From Lactonifactor sp. BIOML-A5 (GTDB taxonomy: Bacteria > Bacillota > Clostridia > Lachnospirales > Lachnospiraceae), in the NCBI RefSeq assembly GCF_009677585.1, contig NZ_WKYV01000004.1, positions 124,001 through 188,000 on the forward strand: a DNA stretch of 64,000 nt, given 5' to 3'. Below the pieces are notes generated by a model. It ran no database searches, had not been told where the DNA came from, and was given only the letters and a program-made list of their open reading frames with translations. Both the position numbers and the translations under genes were made by a program. Below are positions 1 to 7,620 of the stretch, piece after piece; position 1 is the stretch's first letter; each line of letters begins with the position of its first letter.

Positions 1-42
1 TTGGGGACGTGTTCTTTGTAGAAAGAACACGTCCCCCTTTTT
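1..42 (+). terminator. Terminator hairpin, GGGGACGTGTTC repeat copy 1
   Basis: A perfect 15-bp inverted repeat (arms 3-17 and 22-36, loop GTAG) is followed by a T tract, the form of an intrinsic terminator for a gene left of the window. The 12-base core GGGGACGTGTTC recurs in a second hairpin at 46559-46600, so this is also a dispersed repeat. Confidence 0.75.
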
Positions 43-48
43 TACTTT

Positions 49-882
49 TTATTCCAGATTCAGCCTCTTGGACAATATATAGTGGATTCCAAAATAAAAT
101 CCTACAGTGAGCAGTAAGTCGAATATTATAGAAAATCCCATATACACTGGTGACATCCCAACGGTGGATGTGGTTGTTATTAATGCATTGTTTGAATTGA
201 CGGAGTAAGGACTCCATCCCAGAGTGAGCATCATGATGACTCCTACAATCTGCAGTACCAGATAGATTCCTGCCAGGGAACCGATGGCTCCCAGGATCTT
301 ATGGGTCTTGCAGAGACTTCCCAGACAAATGGCAAAGTATACCATAAAAATGCTAAAGAAAACACTGATGAGCATGGTTAATAGCATATAGATGGTACTA
401 AAGAACTCAGAGGTTCCAAAGGCTGTCAGCATTGCTTTCCAGAATTCCTGGAAGAATTCAGGCAGGTATTGCATGGTATAAGAGTTGATAAAAATGATTG
501 CCAGAGAGGCGCATATGATTATCATGTCAATCAACCCCCAGATGATAAATACAAAGCAGCGGGACCATATATGCTGGGCGGGGGTTACTGGCAGCGTGTG
601 CATTAGGTAGCCTTCATTGGAAAACATGCCTTTCTGGAAGTCCCTGGCCAGAAATATATAAGTCATAACTGCGATACAGAAGATTCCCAGTACATACAGC
701 AGAATATAGACTGCAGTCACAAGACTAGTGGCTGGGGATGCGGTATTGAAGTTGCCTTCCCCGTTTAATGCCATTGAGAAAATAATTCTTCCTATTACAG
801 AGAATGCAAGCAGTGCCCCATGAATTAGTATCAGCAGCTTGGATACCTGTTTTAAATTATGTTTAAACAATTTTCCTAACAT
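49..882 (-). CDS. ABC-2 type transporter permease
   Basis: Membrane subunit of an ABC transporter, 277 aa. The sequence shows about six hydrophobic segments (for example residues 16-36, 57-80 and 102-130) with a cytoplasmic start and a basic C-terminus. It overlaps by 7 bases the ATPase gene upstream in the same operon, and a GntR regulator heads the operon. This gene order is typical of YtrA-type regulated exporters that respond to envelope stress or peptides. The substrate cannot be told from the sequence; the family assignment rests on topology and context. Confidence 0.8.
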   Translation of the reverse strand: MLGKLFKHNLKQVSKLLILIHGALLAFSVIGRIIFSMALNGEGNFNTASPATSLVTAVYILLYVLGIFCIAVMTYIFLARDFQKGMFSNEGYLMHTLPVTPAQHIWSRCFVFIIWGLIDMIIICASLAIIFINSYTMQYLPEFFQEFWKAMLTAFGTSEFFSTIYMLLTMLISVFFSIFMVYFAICLGSLCKTHKILGAIGSLAGIYLVLQIVGVIMMLTLGWSPYSVNSNNALITTTSTVGMSPVYMGFSIIFDLLLTVGFYFGIHYILSKRLNLE

Positions 883-1574
883 CTGAATACCTCCCGGAAT
901 AAACCATCTACAGATTTGCCCCTCTCATACCGGATTTCGTCTACAGAGGAAATTAGCTTAATCTGACCGTACTGAATAAATATGACATCGTCCAGTACGT
1001 TCTCTACATCTGAAATCAAATGGGTGGAGATGATGATGGTGGCATCTTCTGCATAGTTATTAATAATTGTAGAAAGGATGTAATCTCTGGCAGCAGGATC
1101 TACGCCCGCGATAGGTTCATCCAGGCAGTAGAGCTTAGCCCTGCGGCTCATGACCAGGATGAGCTGTACTTTTTCTTTGGTGCCTTTGGACATAGTTCTG
1201 AGGCGATCGCTGGGATTAATATTCAGCTTCTCCAGCATATCATAGGCGCGGCTCCGATCAAAGTCTTCATAAAAATCCACAAAAAAGCTGATGGCATCAT
1301 TCACACTCATCCAGTCTCCAAGATATGTGCGTTCCGGAAGGTAGGAAACAATTTTTTTTGTATCTACACCCGGGGCCATACCATCGATTAGGACTTCCCC
1401 GTTGGTGGGGACTAAAAGACCGTTAATCAGCTTAATCAGCGTGGTCTTTCCGCTTCCGTTTGGGCCAAGCAGCCCGATGATTTTTCCTTTATCCAAGGAT
1501 AGGTTAATATTGGCAAGTGCTGTCTTAGTACCATAAGACTTGGTAAGATTCTTGCACTCTAATATCTGGCTCAT
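876..1574 (-). CDS. ABC transporter ATP-binding protein
   Basis: Nucleotide-binding subunit, 232 aa, paired with the membrane protein downstream. Walker A GPNGSGKT is at residues 37-44, Walker B ends in LDEP near residue 152, and a switch His occurs in ISTHL. The signature region reads MSKGTKEK instead of LSGGQ, as in many short BcrA/YtrB-like ATPases. The start overlaps the stop of the GntR gene (ATGA), implying translational coupling. A drug, bacteriocin or lipid export role is usual for the family but not shown here. Confidence 0.88.
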   Translation of the reverse strand: MSQILECKNLTKSYGTKTALANINLSLDKGKIIGLLGPNGSGKTTLIKLINGLLVPTNGEVLIDGMAPGVDTKKIVSYLPERTYLGDWMSVNDAISFFVDFYEDFDRSRAYDMLEKLNINPSDRLRTMSKGTKEKVQLILVMSRRAKLYCLDEPIAGVDPAARDYILSTIINNYAEDATIIISTHLISDVENVLDDVIFIQYGQIKLISSVDEIRYERGKSVDGLFREVFRC

Positions 1575-1951
1575 TCTTTCTCCTCCTTGTCAATTTTCTC
1601 CAGCTGCGTAATCAGATCAATAATCTCCTGCTTTTTAAATCCCAGCTGCGCCATCTTATCCAGAAATTCTTTGATATGAGCTGACGCAATTTCTTCTTTC
1701 ATTTTTTGAATCATAATAATGTCCTCCGTGATATATCGTCCGCTGGTTCTCTGGGCAAATACCAGACCGGTTCTCTCAAGTTCTGTCAAAGCTTTCTGCA
1801 TGGTATTAGGATTGACGGCAGCTTCTGATGCCAAATCCCTCACTGACGGGAGCCTGTCTCCCGGAGCATAATTCCCGGATATAATATCTTGTTGTATCTT
1901 TTCGATAATCTGAGCATATATCGGGCGTTCGGAACTAAGATTCCAAGCCAT
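1571..1951 (-). CDS. GntR family regulator, YtrA type
   Basis: DNA-binding regulator of 126 aa. The winged helix spans residues 8-75 (PIYAQIIEKIQQDIISGNY...LPSVRDLA), with only a short helical tail and no large effector domain, which defines the YtrA subgroup. It is the first gene of an operon with the ABC ATPase and permease. The start is supported by AGGAGGTG 7-8 bases upstream. A perfect inverted repeat overlapping its own -10 region points to autorepression. The signal is unknown; in relatives it is often a cell-wall antibiotic. Confidence 0.9.
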   Translation of the reverse strand: MAWNLSSERPIYAQIIEKIQQDIISGNYAPGDRLPSVRDLASEAAVNPNTMQKALTELERTGLVFAQRTSGRYITEDIIMIQKMKEEIASAHIKEFLDKMAQLGFKKQEIIDLITQLEKIDKEEKE

Positions 1952-1971
1952 TAATGAACACCTCCTGTACT

Positions 1972-1995
1972 ATTGTATTAATGATTTAATACAAT
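1972..1995. promoter_or_regulatory. Probable operator of the GntR/ABC operon
   Basis: ATTGTATTAA (1972-1981) and TTAATACAAT (1986-1995) form a perfect 10-bp inverted repeat with a 4-base spacer. It abuts and overlaps the -10 box of the minus-strand promoter, where a repressor dimer would block transcription. The binding protein is inferred from proximity and from the size of YtrA-type sites. Confidence 0.75.
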
Positions 1996-2022
1996 CATAA
2001 TCGATTTTTTCTTTCTTGTCAA
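1994..2022 (-). promoter_or_regulatory. Promoter of the GntR/ABC operon
   Basis: On the minus strand TTGACA (2022-2017) and TATGAT (1999-1994) are separated by 17 bases. The 10-bp inverted-repeat operator begins at the -10 box. Confidence 0.7.
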
Positions 2023-2027
2023 GGATA

Positions 2028-2056
2028 ATGACAAAGAAAATGGTTTATAGTATACT
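2028..2056 (+). promoter_or_regulatory. Promoter of pepF
   Basis: ATGACA (2028-2033) and TATACT (2051-2056) are 17 bases apart and lie about 30 bases before the pepF start. The operon to the left is transcribed divergently. Confidence 0.6.
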
Positions 2057-2085
2057 GAAAGAAGAAAATTAACGGAGGAATCATC

Positions 2086-3888
2086 ATGGCAGAAAGCAAG
2101 AATGTATGGAAGAGAGAGGAAGTAAAGGAAGAAGACCGTTGGGCCATAGAAGATTTATATCCCTGCAGGGAAGCTTGGGAAAAGGATGCAGAGATACTCA
2201 GACATAAGATAGATAAGCTGGAGCAGTATCAGGGAACACTTGGAGAGAGCAGCCGTGTTCTTTCCGGTATGCTGGAAGAATACAGCAGTACGAGCCAACT
2301 CTTTGAAAGGCTGTATGTATACGCCAATCAGAGGCTTCATGAGAATACTGCCGACAGTACCAGCCAGAAGCTCACCGGGGAAGCCCAGGTTCTTATGACC
2401 CTGCTGAACAGTAAAACCGCATATATTGTACCGGAGATATTAAACATACCCCAGGAGAAGCTGAATATATTTATAGAGGAGGATGAGGGACTGAAACCGT
2501 TCAGAATCTTCCTGACTCAAATCATCCGTCAGAAGGAGCATACGCTCACAAAAGAGATGGAAGAACTCATGGCTAAAATAGACGAGCTTGCCCAGGGCCC
2601 GGGAAATATTTTCAGTATGTTTAATAATGCGGACATTACCTTTCCCCCAATTACCAATGAGGAAGGAAATGAAGTTCCCCTGACTCACGGCCGCTATGCC
2701 GGATACCTGGAGAGCAGCAGCCGGCAGGTGCGCAGGGATGCGTTCATGAGCTTGTATCATACCTACAGGCAGTTTGAAAACACACTGGCTGCCACGTTTG
2801 ATTCCAATGTACGGCATGCAGTATTCGAAGCAAGAGAAAGAAAGTATGGGTCATCTCTGGAAGCCGCTCTGGACGGCAGCAAAATTCCCACGGAAGTGTA
2901 TGATAATCTCATTCAGACGGTGCACGGCCATATGGATTTGATGTACCGGTATCTAAAGCTGCGGAAGAGGGCGTTGGGAGTGGAAGAGCTTCATATGTAT
3001 GACGTATATGTATCTCTGGTAGATGATGTAGATATGAAGATACCCTTTGACAAAGCAAAAGAGATAGTTCTGGATGGTCTGGCCCCTCTGGGGGAGGAAT
3101 ATGCCGGCCGGCTGAGAGAGGGCTTTGAGAACCGTTGGATCGATGTATATGAGAATCAGGGAAAAAGAACAGGTGCGTATTCCTGGGGGGCTTATGGGGT
3201 GCATCCTTATGTGCTGCTGAATTATCAGGAGAATTTGAACCAGGTATTTACCCTTGCCCATGAGATGGGGCACGCCCTGCATTCCAGCTATTCGGATGAG
3301 AAGCAGCCATATCTCTATGCCGGTTACAAAATATTTGTAGCGGAAGTGGCCTCTACCTGCAACGAAGCGCTGCTCATACACCATTTGTTGGAACAAACAA
3401 GTGATAAAAAGGAAAAAGCATATCTCATCAATTATTTCCTGAATCAGTTTAAAGGCACCCTGTACCGTCAGACAATGTTTGCCGAGTTTGAGAAGAAGGC
3501 GCATAAAGAAGTAGAAAATGGGGGTACCCTGAATGCCGCATGGCTGAATGAAACCTACTATAATCTGAACAGAGAGTATTTCGGAGATGGGGTAGTGCTG
3601 GATGAGGAGATTGCCCTGGAGTGGGCCAGAATTCCCCATTTTTATACTCCCTTCTACGTTTACCAGTATGCCACCGGGTTTTCTGCAGCCATCGCTATCA
3701 GCAGCAAGATTCTGAAAAAGGAGCCGGGAATCGTTGAGAAATATAAAGAATTTCTGAGTGGAGGCAGTTCTATGGACTGTATAGACCTTTTGAAATTATG
3801 CGGGGTGGATATGACAAAACCGGAGCCGGTGAAGGACGCACTGAAGGTATTCCGGGAATATTTGGAGGAATTAGAGCAGCTGCTATAG
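2086..3888 (+). CDS. pepF: Oligoendopeptidase F, M3 metallopeptidase
   Basis: Cytoplasmic zinc peptidase that cleaves medium-size peptides, 600 aa, the normal length for PepF. The zinc site is HEMGH at residues 392-396, with the third ligand Glu at about residue 420 in the EVAST segment. The N-terminal helical half covers roughly residues 20-200 and the catalytic M3 domain 200-590. No signal peptide is present. The start follows ACGGAGG. It is monocistronic, divergent from the GntR operon, with a nitroreductase 120 bases downstream. A role in peptide use or in turnover of signal peptides is known for the family. Confidence 0.95.
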   Translation: MAESKNVWKREEVKEEDRWAIEDLYPCREAWEKDAEILRHKIDKLEQYQGTLGESSRVLSGMLEEYSSTSQLFERLYVYANQRLHENTADSTSQKLTGEAQVLMTLLNSKTAYIVPEILNIPQEKLNIFIEEDEGLKPFRIFLTQIIRQKEHTLTKEMEELMAKIDELAQGPGNIFSMFNNADITFPPITNEEGNEVPLTHGRYAGYLESSSRQVRRDAFMSLYHTYRQFENTLAATFDSNVRHAVFEARERKYGSSLEAALDGSKIPTEVYDNLIQTVHGHMDLMYRYLKLRKRALGVEELHMYDVYVSLVDDVDMKIPFDKAKEIVLDGLAPLGEEYAGRLREGFENRWIDVYENQGKRTGAYSWGAYGVHPYVLLNYQENLNQVFTLAHEMGHALHSSYSDEKQPYLYAGYKIFVAEVASTCNEALLIHHLLEQTSDKKEKAYLINYFLNQFKGTLYRQTMFAEFEKKAHKEVENGGTLNAAWLNETYYNLNREYFGDGVVLDEEIALEWARIPHFYTPFYVYQYATGFSAAIAISSKILKKEPGIVEKYKEFLSGGSSMDCIDLLKLCGVDMTKPEPVKDALKVFREYLEELEQLL

Positions 3889-3949
3889 ATAAAAACAGAG
3901 TTTGAGCATATTGCATAGAAACATTAATAAAATAATAATAAATTTGGCA

Positions 3950-3977
3950 TTGCATTTGAGGAAAAGTATGTTACAAT
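3950..3977 (+). promoter_or_regulatory. Probable promoter of the nitroreductase gene
   Basis: TTGCAT (3950-3955) and TACAAT (3972-3977) are separated by 16 bases, about 30 bases before the start codon. The surrounding region is very AT-rich. Confidence 0.5.
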
Positions 3978-4008
3978 ATTGTTACAGAATGATTAAAAAG
4001 GTGAGAGT

Positions 4009-4773
4009 ATGAACTTGTATGAGGCAATATTCGTCAGGAAATCCATCCGGAATTACGAGATGGAACCCATCAGTCCTCAGCTTTTAAAGGAAATATGCGA
4101 CTATCATAAAGAAATAGAGGGGCTGAACGCGGGAATCCAGACAGAAATTACAGTAATAGATAATACCAAGAAGCATCAGATATCACTGAATCCTTTTGGG
4201 GTAAAAGCACCTTATTATATGGCGATTTATACGGAAGAAAAGGATAAAGCGCTGATGAACGCAGGCTATATTATGGAGCAGATGAGTCTGTTTATCTGCT
4301 CTAAGGGACTAGGCAGCTGTTTTGTGGGCAGCGCGAAGCCCAAGCCTGGTATGGGAAAACTGGGTGACAAGAAATTTGTCATTATGCTGGCATTTGGCAA
4401 ATGCAAAGGCAGCCCCTACCGGAAGGCGGCAGAGGCCAAGCGTATGGATCTGAAGGAGCTCAGCGTTTACAAAGAAGTGCCCCGTCAGTGGATGAACCAG
4501 CTTCTGGAAGGTGCACGCCTTGCTCCCTCAAGCATGAATAGTCAGCCCTGGCGGTTTGTGGTCTATGACAGCAGGATTCACATCTTTGCAAAAAAGCATA
4601 ATATGAACCATCTGGGAAAATGGGAAGAATTTAATTTTGGTGTCATGTTTTCTCACCTGATGCTGGTTGCGGAAGAACTGTGGCTGGAGGTGGACCTTAT
4701 CCGCCTGGAGGATATCAGCCATAAAAACTTTCCCAATAACCAGTATATGTTAAGCGCTATTTTAAAGCCATAA
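4009..4773 (+). CDS. Nitroreductase family protein
   Basis: FMN-dependent oxidoreductase fold, 254 aa. The N-terminus has the typical EAIFVRKSIRNYE segment (residues 5-17), where Arg and Ser contact FMN phosphate. A second conserved block, LEGARLAPSSMNSQPWRFVVY (about 165-185), is the classic substrate/FMN motif but lies late, so the protein resembles the pseudo-dimeric TM1586-like nitroreductases, in which the two halves each supply part of the fold. Start follows AAGGTGAG. It stands alone between terminators. The substrate is unknown. Confidence 0.85.
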   Translation: MNLYEAIFVRKSIRNYEMEPISPQLLKEICDYHKEIEGLNAGIQTEITVIDNTKKHQISLNPFGVKAPYYMAIYTEEKDKALMNAGYIMEQMSLFICSKGLGSCFVGSAKPKPGMGKLGDKKFVIMLAFGKCKGSPYRKAAEAKRMDLKELSVYKEVPRQWMNQLLEGARLAPSSMNSQPWRFVVYDSRIHIFAKKHNMNHLGKWEEFNFGVMFSHLMLVAEELWLEVDLIRLEDISHKNFPNNQYMLSAILKP

Positions 4774-4809
4774 AAGCCCTTGAGAACGAAAAGTTCTTAC
4801 GGGCTTTTT
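4772..4809. terminator. Bidirectional terminator
   Basis: AAAAGCCC (4772-4779) pairs with GGGCTTTT (4801-4808), with an inner GAAC/GTTC stem. A and T tracts on both sides let it serve both the nitroreductase gene and the convergent M20 peptidase gene. Confidence 0.85.
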
Positions 4810-4814
4810 GCGTG

Positions 4815-6131
4815 CTATAAAACTGTAGATTTGGCTTTTTTAAAATCCTCACGGGCATTTTGGAGTAGTTCTGGGTTTTCCAGAAGCTCTGCAGCGGCGG
4901 ACGATATGATACGTGAGGCAGTGAGCATTCCTTTGTGTGCAATGGAAGCCTTGCCCTGGGCAGTTACGGTCCAGTGGTGCAGGGGAGACCCGTTGGCATA
5001 ACAGTTAACCATAAAGCTTCCGCTGGGGACTTCCCAGCTTACATTTCCTGCATCAGTAGAGATGCCGCTCTTTCGGTCCAGAGTCAAATCCGGATAGGGA
5101 TCTATGGAAAGCTTGGCATGGGGAAGACTTCCTTCCAGCTGAAAAGCTCTGGCATAGCGGATTTCCTCCTCGGTATAGCAGATCGGCGTGCTGGCTTTCA
5201 GGTGCTTTATCAGAAGCTGATCCAGTGTGGAGTTCGGGAGAAAGCTGCGGTATACAGCGTTTTGTTTGATGGTTACCTGCGTACCGGTCATCAGCGCAGC
5301 ACCCTGTGCAATATTGTCTACTCTATCTTTCAGCTCTCCGGTGTCTCTGTCCCTTGGTGCGCGGATCGCATAAAAAACCTGTGCTTCGGCAGGGATAATA
5401 TTGGGTGCGGTTCCTCCGGTGTTTAGATAGGCGTAGTGAACTCTGGCATCTGGTATCATATGCTCCCTGAGGTAATTAACGCCGATGTTCATAAGTTCAC
5501 AGGCATCTAGTGCACTACGCCCAAGATGAGGCGCCAGCGAAGCGTGGGCACTTTTGCCGTGAAAGGTGTAGGTCACCCGTACATTGGCAAGAGAATTGTT
5601 AAAAAGTCCGCTTTTATAATGGGGATGCCAGGACAGCATAATGTCTGCCTCATCAAAAAAATGCTCTTCAATCATGAGGGCCTTGCCTGCTCCATTTTCT
5701 TCCCCGGGACAGCCATAATAAACCACAGAACCGCATATTCCGGTATCCTCTATATAATGCCTGACGGCCAAAGCGGCAGCCATTCCCGCTGTCCCCAGAA
5801 GATTATGCCCGCATCCGTGGCCGCTGCCCTGAGGAATCAGGGGCTGCTGAACGGGACAGTCTGCCTTCTGGCTAAGCCCGGGAAGCGCGTCATATTCTCC
5901 CAGTATCCCGATAACAGGCCCGGAGGTGCCGTATCTTGCGCGAAAGGCGGTGGGAAGAGAACTGCTGGGGAAGCAAACCTCAAATCCAAGGCGTTTCATA
6001 ACGTCGGCCTGAAGTTTGCTGGATTTGTGTTCTTCGAATCTGGTTTCTGCGTACTCCCATATGGTATTGCTTGTATGTATAAAAAGATCTTTGGACTGCT
6101 CCAGATAGAATGCTATTCTTGTCATATCCAT
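4815..6131 (-). CDS. M20 family amidohydrolase, AbgB-like
   Basis: Metal-dependent amidohydrolase/peptidase of 438 aa. The first domain carries the metal ligands GSGHGCGHN (about residues 95-105), PGEENGAGK and SWHPH; the dimerisation domain lies near residues 190-310. The order matches AbgB (p-aminobenzoyl-glutamate hydrolase subunit B) more closely than simple peptidases, but no abgA or abgT partner lies nearby. I chose the ATG at 6131 because GGAGG sits 7 bases upstream; an in-frame extension of 15 residues lacks a ribosome site. Substrate uncertain: p-aminobenzoyl-glutamate or another N-acyl amino acid. Confidence 0.85.
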   Translation of the reverse strand: MDMTRIAFYLEQSKDLFIHTSNTIWEYAETRFEEHKSSKLQADVMKRLGFEVCFPSSSLPTAFRARYGTSGPVIGILGEYDALPGLSQKADCPVQQPLIPQGSGHGCGHNLLGTAGMAAALAVRHYIEDTGICGSVVYYGCPGEENGAGKALMIEEHFFDEADIMLSWHPHYKSGLFNNSLANVRVTYTFHGKSAHASLAPHLGRSALDACELMNIGVNYLREHMIPDARVHYAYLNTGGTAPNIIPAEAQVFYAIRAPRDRDTGELKDRVDNIAQGAALMTGTQVTIKQNAVYRSFLPNSTLDQLLIKHLKASTPICYTEEEIRYARAFQLEGSLPHAKLSIDPYPDLTLDRKSGISTDAGNVSWEVPSGSFMVNCYANGSPLHHWTVTAQGKASIAHKGMLTASRIISSAAAELLENPELLQNAREDFKKAKSTVL

Positions 6132-6221
6132 GATAGTACCTCCAAGATTATCTGTTTTTCTCATTATAATAAACAAGTAAAATATTTACTATAGGGACAG
6201 GAAAAAAATCGAAAAAAATCA

Positions 6222-6250
6222 TTGACAATTCTTTCTAGTTATAGTATATT
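6222..6250 (+). promoter_or_regulatory. Promoter of tRNA-Gly
   Basis: Consensus TTGACA (6222-6227), a 17-base spacer and TATATT (6245-6250), 21 bases before the mature tRNA 5' end. Confidence 0.85.
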
Positions 6251-6271
6251 AACTATTGTCGTTGATGACAT

Positions 6272-6344
6272 GCGCGAGTGGCTCAGTTGGTGGAGCGCGA
6301 CCTTGCCAAGGTCGAGGCCGCGGGTTCGAGTCCCGTCTCGCGCT
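6272..6344 (+). tRNA. tRNA-Gly (anticodon GCC)
   Basis: A complete 73-nt cloverleaf can be drawn. The acceptor stem is GCGCGAG (6272-6278) with CTCGCGC (6337-6343) and a T discriminator, as usual for tRNA-Gly. The anticodon stem is CGACC/GGTCG with loop TTGCCAA and anticodon GCC at 6305-6307. The T loop TTCGAGT is present. CCA is not encoded. A T run follows directly and probably ends transcription. Confidence 0.97.
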
Positions 6345-6455
6345 TTTTTTATTTTCGGAATTTTGCAGAGTGCAAAGTTCCTTTTTTATTTTTACCTCTG
6401 CAAAGGAAGCTGGAAGCATTACACAAGGGAGTCTATACCAGTACAGAGACTGTGC

Positions 6456-6484
6456 TTGCGTAATTCTGTTTTTTTACGTATACT
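6456..6484 (+). promoter_or_regulatory. Promoter of the cupin gene
   Basis: TTGCGT (6456-6461) and TATACT (6479-6484) with a 17-base spacer, 39 bases before the cupin start. Confidence 0.6.
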
Positions 6485-6522
6485 GGACATATGGAAATTG
6501 AAGATTACAGGAGGTACCAAAG

Positions 6523-6873
6523 ATGGTAAGAAAAGCGACAATCGCCACAAAAGAGAATGCAAGGGGAGGAGATGGAAGTGTTACCTTTCATCACATTGTA
6601 TCGGAGGATGAACTGCTGGGACACGGGAAGCTGCTGGCAAAAGTAGTTATCCATCCCCACAGCTCTATCGGAATGCATCAGCATATAGGAGAAACCGAAC
6701 CCTATTACATACTTAGCGGAAAAGGTATTTTTACAGACAATGACGGCAGCAGAACAGAGGTGGTTCCGGGGGATGTCTGTGTGATCGAAGTGGGACAGAG
6801 CCACAGCCTGGAAAACCCCAATGATGAGCCTTTAGAAATCATCGCTATGGTATACTATGACAAGACAAAATAG
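6523..6873 (+). CDS. Small cupin-domain protein
   Basis: Single-domain cupin of 116 aa, probably cytoplasmic. Cupin motif 1, HPHSSIGMHQHIGETEPYYIL (about residues 44-64), supplies the metal-binding His and Glu residues; motif 2 is PGDVCVIEVGQSHSLENP (about 86-103). Start is fixed by AGGAGG 8 bases upstream. It lies alone between tRNA-Gly and a ferredoxin gene. Small cupins of this kind bind Mn, Zn or Fe and act as isomerases, dioxygenases or sugar-binding proteins; the sequence does not tell which. Confidence 0.85.
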   Translation: MVRKATIATKENARGGDGSVTFHHIVSEDELLGHGKLLAKVVIHPHSSIGMHQHIGETEPYYILSGKGIFTDNDGSRTEVVPGDVCVIEVGQSHSLENPNDEPLEIIAMVYYDKTK

Positions 6874-6896
6874 GACATAAAACCCCCAAATTCTAC

Positions 6897-6925
6897 TTGA
6901 GAAATTCCATCATTAATGATACACT
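6897..6925 (+). promoter_or_regulatory. Possible promoter of the polyferredoxin gene
   Basis: TTGAGA (6897-6902), a 17-base spacer, then TACACT (6920-6925), 54 bases before the start. Both boxes are imperfect. Confidence 0.4.
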
Positions 6926-6978
6926 ACAGGTATGATTAAAGTTTAACAATAATTTATGTGAAGGTGGAGGAATTTTTA

Positions 6979-7365
6979 ATGAAAAAACTAACGGTGAAAA
7001 AAGGGTCAACCTGTATGGCATGTCTGGAGTGTGTGAGAGCCTGCTCCAATGCGTTCTACAAAGAGTTTGATCCCGGCAAATCCTGCATCGAAATCGTAGA
7101 GAAGAAAGGTGCACCGAAGCCTATGGTATGTCCACAGTGCGGCAAATGCGCTGAAGTCTGCGAAGCAGGAGCTATCACACAGAATGCGAAAGGGGTATAT
7201 ACAGTGAATAAAAAACTCTGTACAGGCTGCGGCAAATGTGCGGAAGTCTGTCCATTCGGCGTGATGGTAAAAGCAGAGGATTCACCTGCAGCATCCAAAT
7301 GTATTGCCTGCGGTATCTGTGCAAAGGCTTGTCCTATGGATGTTCTGGAAGTAGTAGAGAAATAA
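6979..7365 (+). CDS. Polyferredoxin with four Cys4 motifs
   Basis: Electron-transfer protein of 128 aa. Four CxxCxxCxxxC segments are visible: CMACLECVRAC, CPQCGKCAEVC, CTGCGKCAEVC and CIACGICAKAC. They could bind up to four [4Fe-4S] clusters; the last two have the classic ferredoxin CP ending, while the first lacks Pro and may be atypical. The ATG at 6979 is chosen because GGTGGAGG lies 8 bases upstream; an in-frame GTG at 6958 has no such site. It stands alone, so its redox partner is not shown. Close relatives occur as HycB/HydN-like subunits. Confidence 0.9.
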   Translation: MKKLTVKKGSTCMACLECVRACSNAFYKEFDPGKSCIEIVEKKGAPKPMVCPQCGKCAEVCEAGAITQNAKGVYTVNKKLCTGCGKCAEVCPFGVMVKAEDSPAASKCIACGICAKACPMDVLEVVEK

Positions 7366-7380
7366 ATGCGGCATATTACA

Positions 7381-7414
7381 AGAGCTTCTTTCCCTGTGGA
7401 GAGAGGCTCTTTTT
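7381..7414 (+). terminator. Terminator after the polyferredoxin gene
   Basis: A 13-bp stem with two G-U pairs (7381-7393 with 7398-7410, loop CTGT) followed by a T run. Confidence 0.85.
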
Positions 7415-7508
7415 AGGAAAAGGAAAAAGTGCCGGCCATTCCACGGTTGACAGTGCTTCCGGTGTCCATTATAATAAAGTTGTATAAAAGGAAAACGGAT
7501 AAATGTAT

Positions 7509-7571
7509 ACTTATATAAGTTCGTAATTGGACGGACGTTTCTACCAACTACCGTAATAGTTGACTATAAGT
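7509..7571 (+). promoter_or_regulatory. Purine riboswitch, guanine type
   Basis: The complete aptamer is visible. P1 is ACTTATA (7509-7515) with TATAAGT (7565-7571); P2 is GTTCG with CGGAC; J2/3 carries the invariant GTTTCTACC; P3 is CAACTA/TAGTTG closed by the conserved CCGTAA loop. The base before the 3' P1 strand that reads the ligand is C (in GACTATA), the guanine or hypoxanthine type rather than adenine (T). It lies in front of guanine deaminase, which fits guanine sensing. Confidence 0.93.
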
Positions 7572-7596
7572 TCCCGTGTGAGAGCGGGAACTTTTG
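7568..7596 (+). terminator. Riboswitch expression-platform terminator
   Basis: AAGTTCCCG (7568-7576) pairs with CGGGAACTT (7585-7593), followed by a short T tract. The 5' arm shares AAGT (7568-7571) with the 3' strand of riboswitch P1, so the full-length terminator and P1 exclude each other. That arrangement suggests ligand binding weakens termination. A 5-bp upper stem could still form, so the direction of control is an inference. Confidence 0.75.
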
Positions 7597-7620
7597 TGCG
7601 TTTTGGAAGGAGGAAGAAAC

